This document shows, piece after piece, positions 34,028-42,400 of a stretch of DNA of 64,000 nucleotides. Each line of letters opens with the position of its first letter. The first letter of the stretch is position 1. A model generated the notes under the pieces. It had not been told where the DNA came from. It saw nothing but the letters and a program-made list of their open reading frames with translations, and searched no databases. Origin of the DNA: an uncultured Eubacterium sp. (GTDB lineage Bacteria > Bacillota > Clostridia > Lachnospirales > Lachnospiraceae); contig CAJTLS010000004.1 of the NCBI GenBank assembly GCA_910577295.1, positions 65,913-129,912 of the forward strand, in the 5' to 3' direction. Both the position numbers and the translations under genes were made by a program.

Positions 34028-35242
34028 ATGAGACCAAAACTATGTGTGCCGATAGTAGAATCTCTTCGGGATGGCATAACGGCAAGAGCGGAGGAGTATG
34101 CGCGTTTAGCGGTTGACATGGCAGAGTGGCGTGTTGATTTCTATGCCGGTTACGAGAGAGAGTTATTGAGTATTGTTGCAGAGTTAAAAAAAATCTTAAA
34201 GGAAAAGGAGCTGATTGTAACCCTCCGCACAGAAGCGGAGGGGGGAGAACCAAATGCCTCCCGATTTGATTATTTTTCCTTTATCGAAGATGTTCTGCAG
34301 CAGGGAATGGCAGACTATGTTGATATTGAAGTGGCGCGTTGTGAGGAAGAGGTACGGCGGCTCTGCTTGAAATATGCCGATGGTTATACGAAGATTATTG
34401 GTTCGTACCATGATTTTGAGGCGACTCCCGCGCAGAAAGATATAATTAAGCGCTTGGAGCAGGCAAAGCAGGCGGGGTGTACAATAGGAAAACTGGCCTG
34501 TATGCCCCATGAACAAGATGATGTGGATACGTTGTTAGAGGCTACGGCAGCGATGAAAGAGAGATATCCAGAGTTCCCTTTAATTACGATGGCAATGGGA
34601 GAATTGGGCAGGCAGACACGTCTCTATGGCGGCTTATATGGTTCTGTTCTCTCGTTTGCCTGTGTGGAGAGGGCTTCTGCTCCGGGGCAGATTTATTATG
34701 AGGATATGCAACGGATATTTGATAAGATTTATAGCGGAAATAAGCATATTATACTTATTGGTTTTATGGGCGTAGGAAAATCAACGATATCTGGAGAATT
34801 GCAACGTCAGACAAACCGCGTGGAAATTGATACGGATTGTTGGATAGAAGAACGGGAAAACCGCACGATCGCTGATATATTTGAGCAGGAGGGGGAAGAA
34901 TATTTCCGACAGCAGGAAACGGAGATGATAGATGAGCTGGGGGCGATGAAACCGGCTGTCATTTCCTGTGGCGGCGGAATGGCTCTTCGTGACCTTAACA
35001 GAAGAAAACTGCGGGCGATAGGTACGGTTGTTCTGCTGACGGCAGAGCCGGAAACTATTTTTGAGCGGGTGAAAGAAAGCGACAGCCGCCCGCTTCTGAA
35101 TGACAATATGAATGTAGAGTATATACGGAAGCTGATGGCGGAGCGGCAGCCTTTTTATGAGCGCGCCGCCGACGTAACTGTATCCACGGAGCATAAGATG
35201 GTAAGTCAGATAGCCAAAGAAATACTTGATAAATGTTTATAA
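34028..35242 (+). CDS. aroDK: Fused 3-dehydroquinate dehydratase (type I) and shikimate kinase
   Basis: This 404-residue protein combines two steps of the shikimate pathway. Residues 1-235 are type I dehydroquinase: the Schiff-base lysine is Lys155 in GKLACMPHEQ and the catalytic His is in IIGSYHDFEATP. Residues about 240-404 are shikimate kinase, with P-loop GFMGVGKST (from 245), the shikimate-binding IDTDCWIEER, GGGMALRD and RPLL with the distal RQPFYERAADV. ATG 34028 follows GGAG; an ATG at 34016 is also possible. The upstream frame to 33959 looks non-coding. aroA and aroE, which act just after and between these steps, are elsewhere in the window. Confidence 0.92.
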   Translation: MRPKLCVPIVESLRDGITARAEEYARLAVDMAEWRVDFYAGYERELLSIVAELKKILKEKELIVTLRTEAEGGEPNASRFDYFSFIEDVLQQGMADYVDIEVARCEEEVRRLCLKYADGYTKIIGSYHDFEATPAQKDIIKRLEQAKQAGCTIGKLACMPHEQDDVDTLLEATAAMKERYPEFPLITMAMGELGRQTRLYGGLYGSVLSFACVERASAPGQIYYEDMQRIFDKIYSGNKHIILIGFMGVGKSTISGELQRQTNRVEIDTDCWIEERENRTIADIFEQEGEEYFRQQETEMIDELGAMKPAVISCGGGMALRDLNRRKLRAIGTVVLLTAEPETIFERVKESDSRPLLNDNMNVEYIRKLMAERQPFYERAADVTVSTEHKMVSQIAKEILDKCL

Positions 35243-35253
35243 CATGTTATAAT
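35226..35253 (+). promoter_or_regulatory. Promoter upstream of efp
   Basis: TTGATA (35226-35231) and TATAAT (35248-35253) are 16 bases apart, about 50 bases before the efp ATG. The -35 box lies in the end of aroDK. Confidence 0.65.
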
Positions 35254-35302
35254 CTTATTGAGGAATTTATTGTCGTTTTGTACGACGGAAAGAGAGGAAA
35301 CT

Positions 35303-35860
35303 ATGGTATCAGCAGGAGATTTTAGAAACGGTTTGACCGTAGAGATTGATGGAACGGTATATCAGATTATTGAATTTCAGCACGTAAAACCCGGTAAAGG
35401 GGCAGCTTTTGTTCGGACAAAGTTAAAGAATGTAGTAGATGGCGGCGTTGTGGAGAAGACATTCCGTCCGACGGAAAAGTATCCACAGGCGCATATTGAT
35501 AAGAAAGAGATGCAATATTTATATAATGATGGTGAAATGTACAATTTCATGGATAATGAGACATATGAACAGATTGCATTGACAGAAGAAGCAGTCGGAG
35601 ATTCCATGAAATTTGTCAAAGAAAACGATAATGTAAAGATGGTTTCCTATAAGGGAAATATCTTTGCCATTGAGCCTCCGATGTTCGCTGAATTAGAGAT
35701 TACGGAGACGGAGCCGGGCGTAAAGGGCGATACGGCTACGAATGTTACTAAGCCGGCTACGGTAGAAACCGGAGCGCAGGTTGCAGTTCCGATTTTTGTC
35801 AATCAGGGAGATAGAATTCAGATTGATACGAGAACAGGAGAATATTTAAAAAGACTGTAA
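35303..35860 (+). CDS. efp: Elongation factor P
   Basis: This 185-residue translation factor relieves ribosome stalling at polyproline. The length is exactly usual when the ATG at 35303 is taken (GAGAGGAAACT before it). It has the three-barrel layout: the KOW-like N-terminal domain with FQHVKPGKGAAFVRTKL (the loop Lys near residue 32), the middle domain EQIALTEEAVGD and the C-terminal signature KPATVETGAQVAVPIFVNQG to GEYLKRL. It has its own promoter and a weak hairpin after it. Polyproline-like linkers are scarce here, so it is a housekeeping gene. Confidence 0.96.
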   Translation: MVSAGDFRNGLTVEIDGTVYQIIEFQHVKPGKGAAFVRTKLKNVVDGGVVEKTFRPTEKYPQAHIDKKEMQYLYNDGEMYNFMDNETYEQIALTEEAVGDSMKFVKENDNVKMVSYKGNIFAIEPPMFAELEITETEPGVKGDTATNVTKPATVETGAQVAVPIFVNQGDRIQIDTRTGEYLKRL

Positions 35861-35890
35861 GAGTCGGATAGAGAATAATAGTATTCATTG

Positions 35891-35927
35891 GCCGGTGAGA
35901 GCGTCTGCGTTTTTGCCGGCTTATTTT
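35891..35927 (+). terminator. Candidate terminator after efp
   Basis: GCCGG (35891-35895) can pair with CCGGC (35916-35920), and a T-rich stretch follows. The loop is 20 bases and has no strong inner stem, so this is a weak call. The remaining gap to copA shows no clear copper-operator palindrome. Confidence 0.45.
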
Positions 35928-36032
35928 ATGAAATGAAACGTTACATAATTTTCAGGGAATGTGAGATAGTAAAGAGTGTCAATGAATGTGCGTTAACATG
36001 TATAGAGAGTAGAGAAGAATTGGGAGGGGATT

Positions 36033-38585
36033 ATGAGACAATATGATGTGAGGGGAATGAGCTGCGCCGCCTGCAGTACCCGCGTGGAAAAGGCAGTAAA
36101 ACAGGTAAAAGGCGTCGAGACCTGCTCGGTTAGTCTTCTGACGAATACGTTGGGAGTCGAGGGAGAGGCGGCGGACGAGGTGATTTTAGAGGCGGTCGCG
36201 AACGCCGGTTACAGCGCCCGCGTAAAGGGAGCGCCTGCTTCTGGAACGAAAGAGACGGGGGATGATGCGGAAGAGGCTTTGAGAGATTATGAGACGCCGA
36301 TACTGATAAAGCGGTTGTGGAGTTCCCTTGTTTTTCTACTTCTTTTAATGTATTTGTCCATGGGGCATATGATGTGGGGATGGCCGCTGCCTGCTGCGCT
36401 GGCGGAAAATCATATGGCGCTGGGGCTGTTGCAGCTTCTTCTGACGGGGATTGTGATGGTGATTAATCAGAAATTTTTCGTCAGTGGCTTTAAGAGCTTG
36501 TGGCACCGCTCCCCTAATATGGATACGCTTGTGGCATTGGGCGCAGGCGCCGCTTTTGCTTACAGCACATATGCACTTTTTGCCATGACAGATGCACAGA
36601 TGAAGATGGATATGGACGCCGTTATGAGTTATATGCATGAGTTCTATTTTGAATCGGCGGCAATGATTTTGACGCTCATTACGGTAGGCAAAATGTTAGA
36701 GGCAAAGTCGAAAGGGAGGACGACTGACGCATTGAAAGGATTGTTGCGTCTGGCTCCGAAAACGGCTACGATAATACATCAGGGGCAGGAGAAATCCGTA
36801 CCGGTAGAGCGGGTGAAAAAGGGGGATATCTTTGTCGTCCGTCCGGGGGAAAGTATTCCGGTCGATGGTGTTGTTGTCGATGGTATGAGCGCCGTCAATG
36901 AGTCCGCCCTGACGGGAGAGAGCATTCCGTCAGATAAGATGGAGGGAGATTTTGTTTCGGCGGCGACGGTGAATCAATCCGGCTATCTGCGTTGCGAGGC
37001 GACACGGGTAGGAGAAGATACGACCTTGTCACAAATCATTCAAATGGTCAGCGATGCGGCGGCAACGAAAGCGCCGATAGCCAAAGTGGCGGATAAGGTG
37101 TCCGGCGTATTTGTGCCGATTGTAATCGGCATTGCCGTGCTCACTTTTCTTGTTTGGATGATTGCCGGACAGACGTTTGGTTTTTCTCTGGCAAAAGCAA
37201 TTTCTGTACTGGTAATCAGTTGTCCATGTGCACTTGGTCTGGCGACTCCGGTGGCAATTATGGTAGGAAACGGACTGGGCGCCAGACATGGGATTCTGTT
37301 TAAAACAGCCACCTCTCTGGAGATTGCCGGTAAAATCCAATGCATCGCTCTGGATAAGACAGGTACGATTACGATGGGAGAGCCGCGGGTGACGGACGTC
37401 TTTACTGAAGAGGGGGTGGATTTTCGGGAATTACTTCTATATGCTTATGCGCTCGAGAGCCGCAGTGAACATCCGTTGGCTCGGGCGGTAAACAGTTATG
37501 CGAAGGAGTGGGAATTACAGCCGCCCGACATTTCTGACTTTGAAGTGTTTCCGGGAAATGGCCTGACAGGAGTGTGCGCGAAGGCCAGAATAGCGGGGGG
37601 GAGCAGGAAATACATTTCCTCAAAGGCGCCGATAGCCGGCGAACTGGCAGACCGTGCGCAGCAGTTGGCGCAAGAGGGTAAGACGCCGTTGTTTTTTGCA
37701 AAGGAGAACAAACTGCTCGGATTGATTGCCGTAGCCGATGTGATAAAGGAAGACAGTCCGCAGGCAGTTAGGGAATTGCAAAACATGGGGATTCGCGTTG
37801 TGATGCTGACCGGAGACAACGAACAGACGGCAAAGGCAATCGGAAGTCAGGTAGGAGTGAATCAGGTTGTCGCTGGCGTGTTGCCGGATGGTAAGGAAGA
37901 GGTTATTGTCTCGTTGCAGCAAAAAGGGCTGGTAGCGATGGTGGGAGATGGCATTAACGATGCGCCCGCCCTGACGAGAGCGGATATTGGTATTGCCATT
38001 GGTGCGGGAACTGATGTGGCGATTGATGCGGCGGATGTAGTTCTTATGAAGAGCCGTCTGGGGGATGTGCCGGCGGCTATCCGTCTGAGCCGTTGGACGT
38101 TACGCAATATCCATGAAAATCTTTTCTGGGCATTTATTTACAATGTAATTGGCATTCCACTGGCAGCGGGAGTCTGGCTCCCTCTTTGGGGCTGGCAGCT
38201 CAATCCGATGTTTGGCGCCGCCGCCATGAGTCTCTCCAGTTTCTGCGTGGTGACGAATGCGCTTCGCCTGAACCAGAAAAAGATTCATAATGCAAAACAC
38301 GATTATAAAATCAGAGAAGTGTCATGGGAGCCGGAGAAGACAGAAGCAAATCAAAAAGAAAGTGAGGAAGAGAAGATGGAAAAGGAAATGAAAATTGATG
38401 GTATGATGTGCGGGCACTGTGAGGCGAGTGTAAAGAAAGCGCTGGAGGCTCTGCCGGAAGTGGAAGAAGCCGTAGTCAGCCATATGACGGGAACCGCCGT
38501 TGTCACACTGAATGCAGAAATAAGTGATAGTACATTGAAACAGGCGGTGGAAGAGAAAGATTATTCGGTGACAGAGATAAAATAG
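36033..38585 (+). CDS. copA: Copper-translocating P1B-type ATPase with fused C-terminal CopZ-like domain
   Basis: This 850-residue membrane pump moves Cu+ out of the cytosol. Residues 1-70 are a heavy-metal-associated domain with GMSCAACS (Cys11, Cys14). Eight membrane helices surround the CPC motif (397-399). The phosphorylated Asp441 lies in DKTGT, the SEHPLARA motif at about 480 and GDGINDAPAL at 638. Unusually, a second metal-binding domain is fused to the C-terminus (GMMCGHCEAS, Cys793 and Cys796) after a charged linker. An internal ATG at 38376 with a ribosome site could make that domain separately. The GGGAGGGG site precedes ATG 36033. No CopY or CsoR gene is adjacent. Confidence 0.94.
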   Translation: MRQYDVRGMSCAACSTRVEKAVKQVKGVETCSVSLLTNTLGVEGEAADEVILEAVANAGYSARVKGAPASGTKETGDDAEEALRDYETPILIKRLWSSLVFLLLLMYLSMGHMMWGWPLPAALAENHMALGLLQLLLTGIVMVINQKFFVSGFKSLWHRSPNMDTLVALGAGAAFAYSTYALFAMTDAQMKMDMDAVMSYMHEFYFESAAMILTLITVGKMLEAKSKGRTTDALKGLLRLAPKTATIIHQGQEKSVPVERVKKGDIFVVRPGESIPVDGVVVDGMSAVNESALTGESIPSDKMEGDFVSAATVNQSGYLRCEATRVGEDTTLSQIIQMVSDAAATKAPIAKVADKVSGVFVPIVIGIAVLTFLVWMIAGQTFGFSLAKAISVLVISCPCALGLATPVAIMVGNGLGARHGILFKTATSLEIAGKIQCIALDKTGTITMGEPRVTDVFTEEGVDFRELLLYAYALESRSEHPLARAVNSYAKEWELQPPDISDFEVFPGNGLTGVCAKARIAGGSRKYISSKAPIAGELADRAQQLAQEGKTPLFFAKENKLLGLIAVADVIKEDSPQAVRELQNMGIRVVMLTGDNEQTAKAIGSQVGVNQVVAGVLPDGKEEVIVSLQQKGLVAMVGDGINDAPALTRADIGIAIGAGTDVAIDAADVVLMKSRLGDVPAAIRLSRWTLRNIHENLFWAFIYNVIGIPLAAGVWLPLWGWQLNPMFGAAAMSLSSFCVVTNALRLNQKKIHNAKHDYKIREVSWEPEKTEANQKESEEEKMEKEMKIDGMMCGHCEASVKKALEALPEVEEAVVSHMTGTAVVTLNAEISDSTLKQAVEEKDYSVTEIK
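38376..38585 (+). CDS. Possible internal translation product: CopZ-like copper chaperone
   Basis: Within copA, in the same frame, an ATG at 38376 is preceded by GAGGAAG (38364-38370). Translation from it would give exactly 69 residues with a full heavy-metal-associated fold and GMMCGHC, the usual size of free-standing CopZ. The preceding linker is charged and non-conserved in kind. This is an inference from the sequence; the fused form may be the only product. Confidence 0.4.
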   Translation: MEKEMKIDGMMCGHCEASVKKALEALPEVEEAVVSHMTGTAVVTLNAEISDSTLKQAVEEKDYSVTEIK

Positions 38586-38617
38586 GAGGCAGGAAGTTCC
38601 AGAGGGGAGGAGGGCCT

Positions 38618-39376
38618 ATGGCTTTGACAGAGGAACAGCAGGAGCGCTATTCCCGACAGTTGCGGCTGCAGGAGATCGGCGCCGCAGGTCAGGAGAAGAT
38701 GTTAGAGAGCCGGGTGCTTGTTATCGGCGCCGGCGGTCTCGGCTCTCCGGCAATTATGTATCTGGCGGCCGGAGGAATCGGACGGATTGGCATTGCCGAT
38801 TGGGACGAGATCGACTTATCGAACCTACAGCGGCAAATCATTCACTCTCATGAGTCAATTGGTATGAAAAAAGTTGAGTCTGCGGCAAAGCGTGTGAAAG
38901 AAATTAATGCCGATGTTGCAGTACAACTTTATCCGCAACAGGTCTGCGAAGAGAATATTGCTGCGATTATCGAGACATATGATTTTGTCTTGGAATGCGT
39001 TGACAATTTTTCGGCTAAATTTCTCATAAACGACGCCTGTGTCAGGGCAAAGAAGCCGTTTTGCCATGCGGGCATACAGGGGTTTTATGGAGAGGTTATG
39101 ACTTATGTACCGGAGAAAGGGCCTTGTTACCGTTGTCTTTTTGAAGAGGTTCCGCCGGAAGAAAATTCATCCCGCAGTCTTCCCGAGGGCGTAATTGGCT
39201 CCGTGGCGGGGATTATCGGCAGCATACAGGCATTAGAGGCGCAGAAATATCTGACGGGAGCAGGAGAACTTCTGACGGGAAAGGTATTTACACTGGACGG
39301 ATTGACGATGAAGTCCCGTACGGTGGAGATACCTGAACCATCGCCATTTTGTCCTGTCTGCCGTCATGGAGGATGA
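38618..39376 (+). CDS. HesA/MoeB/ThiF family adenylyltransferase
   Basis: This 252-residue E1-like enzyme adenylates the C-terminal Gly of a small ubiquitin-like sulfur carrier. The nucleotide fold has VLVIGAGGLGSPA, followed by WDEIDLSNLQRQ with the Arg used in adenylation. Zinc-binding Cys pairs are CYRC and CPVC near the C-terminus. The length matches MoeB/ThiF of the short type. No ThiS or MoaD gene is visible, so thiazole or molybdopterin synthesis cannot be chosen; a role in other sulfur transfer is possible. AGGGGAGGAGG precedes the ATG. The TcdA gene starts 3 bases after its stop. Confidence 0.87.
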   Translation: MALTEEQQERYSRQLRLQEIGAAGQEKMLESRVLVIGAGGLGSPAIMYLAAGGIGRIGIADWDEIDLSNLQRQIIHSHESIGMKKVESAAKRVKEINADVAVQLYPQQVCEENIAAIIETYDFVLECVDNFSAKFLINDACVRAKKPFCHAGIQGFYGEVMTYVPEKGPCYRCLFEEVPPEENSSRSLPEGVIGSVAGIIGSIQALEAQKYLTGAGELLTGKVFTLDGLTMKSRTVEIPEPSPFCPVCRHGG

Positions 39377-39378
39377 CT

Positions 39379-40083
39379 ATGGTAAATGAGTTTTCCAGAA
39401 CTGCACAGTTATTTGGCGAGGAGGCTATGACACGCTTGAAAGGGGCGCGGGTTGCTGTCTTTGGCATTGGCGGCGTTGGCGGGCATGCGGCGGAAGCGCT
39501 GGCGCGAAGCGGAATCGGCGCCATTGACCTCATTGACAAGGATACGGTAGAGATAACGAATATAAACCGGCAGATTGTGGCGTTACATAGTACTTTGGGG
39601 CGCGATAAGTCAGAAGTGATGAAAGAGCGCATTCTTGACATCAATAAGGATTGTCATGTGAGGGCTCATAAGTGCTTCTATCTGCCGGAGACGAAAGATA
39701 ATTTTGATTTCCGTTTGTTTGATTATGTTGTGGACGCCGTCGATACGGTGACAGCAAAAATACAGCTCATTATGGAAGCGGAGAAATATAATACGCCGGT
39801 TATAAGCAGTATGGGAGCGGGAAATAAAATAGAGCCGACGGCATTTGAAGTCGCTGATATTTATGAGACGTCGGTATGTCCACTGGCAAAGGTGATGCGT
39901 CGGGAGCTGAAAAAGCGCGGCGTCAGGAGCTTAAAAGTAGTGTATTCGAAAGAAGAGCCTGTCCGTCTGCCATATCAAAAGGGGGAAAGAGGAGCGCCTG
40001 CCTCCAATGCGTTTGTGCCATCGGTTGCAGGATTGATATTGGCTTCGGAAGTGATTAAGGACTTGACAGAAAGGGAGAGATAG
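39379..40083 (+). CDS. tcdA: tRNA threonylcarbamoyladenosine dehydratase (TcdA/CsdL)
   Basis: This 234-residue E1-like enzyme cyclises the t6A base at position 37 of ANN-decoding tRNAs. It starts with NEFSRTAQLFGEEAMTRLK, typical of TcdA, then VAVFGIGGVGGHAAEALARSG and DKDTVEITNINRQIVAL. The catalytic-site region has SMGAGNKIEPTAF and distal VPSVAGLILASEVI. GGAGG (39368-39372) sets the ATG at 39379. It is sandwiched between another E1-like enzyme and a TtcA-like tRNA thiolase, forming a compact tRNA or sulfur-modification group. Confidence 0.9.
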   Translation: MVNEFSRTAQLFGEEAMTRLKGARVAVFGIGGVGGHAAEALARSGIGAIDLIDKDTVEITNINRQIVALHSTLGRDKSEVMKERILDINKDCHVRAHKCFYLPETKDNFDFRLFDYVVDAVDTVTAKIQLIMEAEKYNTPVISSMGAGNKIEPTAFEVADIYETSVCPLAKVMRRELKKRGVRSLKVVYSKEEPVRLPYQKGERGAPASNAFVPSVAGLILASEVIKDLTERER

Positions 40084-40087
40084 CATT

Positions 40088-40966
40088 ATGCCGGATAAGA
40101 GGAAGCCGGATGCCGCAGAGCAGAGACAGCGGGAGGTTGAACGCAGCATTGTAAAAAAATTTCGCAAGCAGATTTGGTGTAAATTTACGAAAGCAATTAA
40201 TGAATATGAACTGATACAGGATGGGGATAAGGTGGCCGTTTGCATTTCTGGAGGAAAAGATTCCATGCTGATGGCGAAGCTTTTTCAGGAGATTTTGCGC
40301 CATGGACAGAAGAACTTTGAAGTCGTGTATTTAGTCATGAATCCGGGATATAATGAGGAAAACAGAAAGCGCATACAGGACAATGCCGAGTTGCTCGGCG
40401 TGCCGATCACGGTTTTTTCTTCTCAAATTTTTGATGCGGTGGCGAACGATGTTACTTCCCCGTGCTATCTTTGCGCCAGAATGCGCCGGGGCCATCTCTA
40501 TCATCAGGCAAAGGAATTGGGGTGTAATAAGATTGCTCTTGGCCATCACTTTGACGATGTCATCGAGACGATTTTGATGGGAATGCTTTATGGGGCGCAG
40601 ATTCAGACGATGATGCCGAAGCTGCACAGTACAAATTTTGAGGGAATGGAACTGATTCGTCCGCTTTATCTCATCCGTGAAGAGGACATCATTCATTGGG
40701 CTGCGTATAATGATTTACATTTTATCCGCTGTGCCTGCCGCTTTACGGAGTACTGTGAAAATGAGGATAACAGGGAAAAAGGGGCAAAGCGCTATGAGAT
40801 AAAGGAGTTAATCCGTCAACTCCGGCAGACGAATCCCTATATCGAAAAGAACATATTCCGCAGTGTGGAAAACGTTAATCTGAGTACGATTATAGCATAC
40901 AAGAAAGATGGTGTGAAACATCACTTTTTAGATACTTATGACGGGGAAGAACAGTCGGGAAAATGA
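40088..40966 (+). CDS. TtcA/TtuA-type tRNA 2-thiolation protein
   Basis: This 292-residue cytosolic ATPase is of the PP-loop type, adding sulfur to a tRNA base. The PP-loop reads CISGGKDSMLMAKLF. A CxxC pair lies in CYLCARMRRGHLY and a third Cys region in IRCACRFTEYCE, suited to an iron-sulfur cluster. LGHHFDDVIETILMGMLYG is the family signature. E. coli TtcA makes 2-thiocytidine at position 32; Clostridial relatives are less studied, so the exact base is not certain. The gene begins 4 bases after tcdA. Confidence 0.85.
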   Translation: MPDKRKPDAAEQRQREVERSIVKKFRKQIWCKFTKAINEYELIQDGDKVAVCISGGKDSMLMAKLFQEILRHGQKNFEVVYLVMNPGYNEENRKRIQDNAELLGVPITVFSSQIFDAVANDVTSPCYLCARMRRGHLYHQAKELGCNKIALGHHFDDVIETILMGMLYGAQIQTMMPKLHSTNFEGMELIRPLYLIREEDIIHWAAYNDLHFIRCACRFTEYCENEDNREKGAKRYEIKELIRQLRQTNPYIEKNIFRSVENVNLSTIIAYKKDGVKHHFLDTYDGEEQSGK

Positions 40967-40977
40967 AACATATAGTA
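40950..40977 (+). promoter_or_regulatory. Sigma-K-like promoter of dpaAB
   Basis: AACA (40950-40953) and CATATAGTA (40969-40977) are 15 bases apart and match the sigma-K pattern (AC in the -35 region, CATAnnnTA at -10). It overlaps the end of the TtcA-like gene and lies 33 bases before the dpaA start. dpa genes are mother-cell, sigma-K-controlled in Bacillus, which agrees. Confidence 0.6.
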
Positions 40978-41010
40978 GAGATAAGTAGTAATCAGTAAGG
41001 AGCTGGGACG

Positions 41011-41790
41011 ATGGGGAAGTATCATTTTCTTGTACTGGGTGAGGAACCGCGGCAAAAATATCTGACAGCGATGTTACGGAGACAGGGCCATGTAGTGATG
41101 GAGGCGGAGGATTATCTGCCGGGCTACCATGACGCTGTTTTGCTTCCTGTGCCGCAAACGGCAAAATATTTGGAGACGATAGCGGATAAACTGCAAAAGG
41201 GACAGACGGTATACGGATGCAATTTTCCTGTTGAACTGCGAGAAAACGGTGAGGAAAAAGGCATTCGTTTTGTTGATTACATGAAAGTGGAGGGAGTCGC
41301 GAGCCGTAATGCGGTGGCGACGGCCGAGGGCGCTATTGCCGAGGCGCTGCAGTTGGGATGTGTCAGCATTCAGGACAGCAGGGTGTTAGTTCTCGGTTAC
41401 GGTACGTGTGGCGCCGTACTGGCAGATAAACTGATGGCGTGGAAAGCAAAGGTAACGGTAGCAGAGCGCAAAGAAAGCAAGCGGGAGCGTGCCAGAACTT
41501 ATGGCTGTCAGGCCATTTCTTTTGAGGAATTACCTGCTTATATCGGACAGTTCGATATTATCATGAACACGGTGCCGGCGCTTGTGCTCACTGGACAGCA
41601 GCTTTCAAAGGTTAAGAACGAAAGTATTATTATTGATATTGCCTCAAAACCGGGCGGCGTCGATTTTGAATATTGTCGAAAAAAGAATATTTCTGCCAAA
41701 TTATGTCTCGGACTGCCGGGTAAATATGCACCGATGTCAGCAGCCGGCATACTTATGGAAGTAATCATAAAAACAATTTTGGGAGATTAG
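41011..41790 (+). CDS. dpaA: Dipicolinate synthase subunit A
   Basis: This 259-residue subunit of the enzyme makes dipicolinic acid from dihydroxy-tetrahydrodipicolinate in the mother cell during sporulation. It has an N-terminal DpaA-specific domain (YHFLVLGEEPRQKYL to VYGCNFPVEL). A Rossmann fold follows with VLVLGYGTCGAVLADKL and CLGLPGKYAPMSAAGILMEV at the end. AAGGAG (40997-41002) precedes the ATG. dpaB starts 4 bases later. Presence of both subunits shows that the organism makes heat-resistant spores by the classic route rather than an Etf-based one. Confidence 0.94.
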   Translation: MGKYHFLVLGEEPRQKYLTAMLRRQGHVVMEAEDYLPGYHDAVLLPVPQTAKYLETIADKLQKGQTVYGCNFPVELRENGEEKGIRFVDYMKVEGVASRNAVATAEGAIAEALQLGCVSIQDSRVLVLGYGTCGAVLADKLMAWKAKVTVAERKESKRERARTYGCQAISFEELPAYIGQFDIIMNTVPALVLTGQQLSKVKNESIIIDIASKPGGVDFEYCRKKNISAKLCLGLPGKYAPMSAAGILMEVIIKTILGD

Positions 41791-41794
41791 CGGA

Positions 41795-42400
41795 ATGGGC
41801 AAGAAGAATGGGCAAACCGTAGGCCTTGCATTTACGGGTTCTTTTTGCACCTATGATAAGATGAAAGGGGTAGTGAGGCGGTTAGTAGAAGAAGGGTATC
41901 GGGTCATCCCGATTTTTTCCAATACAGCTCAGACCGTGAATTGCCGGTTTGGAGATGCCAAAGAGTATATTAAGGCAATACAGGAGATGACAGGGGAGAG
42001 AGGAATCTTCACGATACAGGAGGCAGAGCCAATCGGCCCCAAAGCGTTTTTGGATATATTGGTAATTGCCCCGTGTACCGGAAATACGATGGCGAAACTG
42101 TGCGCAGGCATAACGGATACGCCTGTATTAATGGCGGCCAAGGCGCATATGAGGAATGACAGGCCGGTCGTTATCGCGCTTTCCACAAACGATGCTTTAG
42201 GAAACAGTTTGAAAAATATCGGCATGCTGATGACGACAAAAAATATTTACTTTGTTCCTTTCGGACAGGATGATTACGAGAAAAAACCAAAATCCATGAT
42301 TGCCCATCTCGAAGACATCGAAGCAACCATGGAAGCGGCATTGGAGGGGAGGCAAATCCAGCCGGTTGTGCGCTCCCCGTTCAATATGGATATTAAGTAA
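41795..42400 (+). CDS. dpaB: Dipicolinate synthase subunit B
   Basis: This 201-residue flavoprotein-like subunit (SpoVFB) partners DpaA. It has the flavin-mononucleotide-binding fold of the phosphopantothenoylcysteine decarboxylase type: GLAFTGSFCTYDKMKGV at the N-terminus, PIFSNTAQTVNCRFG, and APCTGNTMAKLCAGITDTPV in the middle. The conserved distal DDYEKKPKSMIAHLE is present. It follows dpaA closely and its 3' end overlaps the convergent asnB gene by 8 bases, with no visible terminator between them. Confidence 0.94.
   Translation: MGKKNGQTVGLAFTGSFCTYDKMKGVVRRLVEEGYRVIPIFSNTAQTVNCRFGDAKEYIKAIQEMTGERGIFTIQEAEPIGPKAFLDILVIAPCTGNTMAKLCAGITDTPVLMAAKAHMRNDRPVVIALSTNDALGNSLKNIGMLMTTKNIYFVPFGQDDYEKKPKSMIAHLEDIEATMEAALEGRQIQPVVRSPFNMDIK

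Noticed and set aside
35928..36032. Copper-responsive operator before copA
   Set aside because: No CopY-type or CsoR-type palindrome could be supported by eye.
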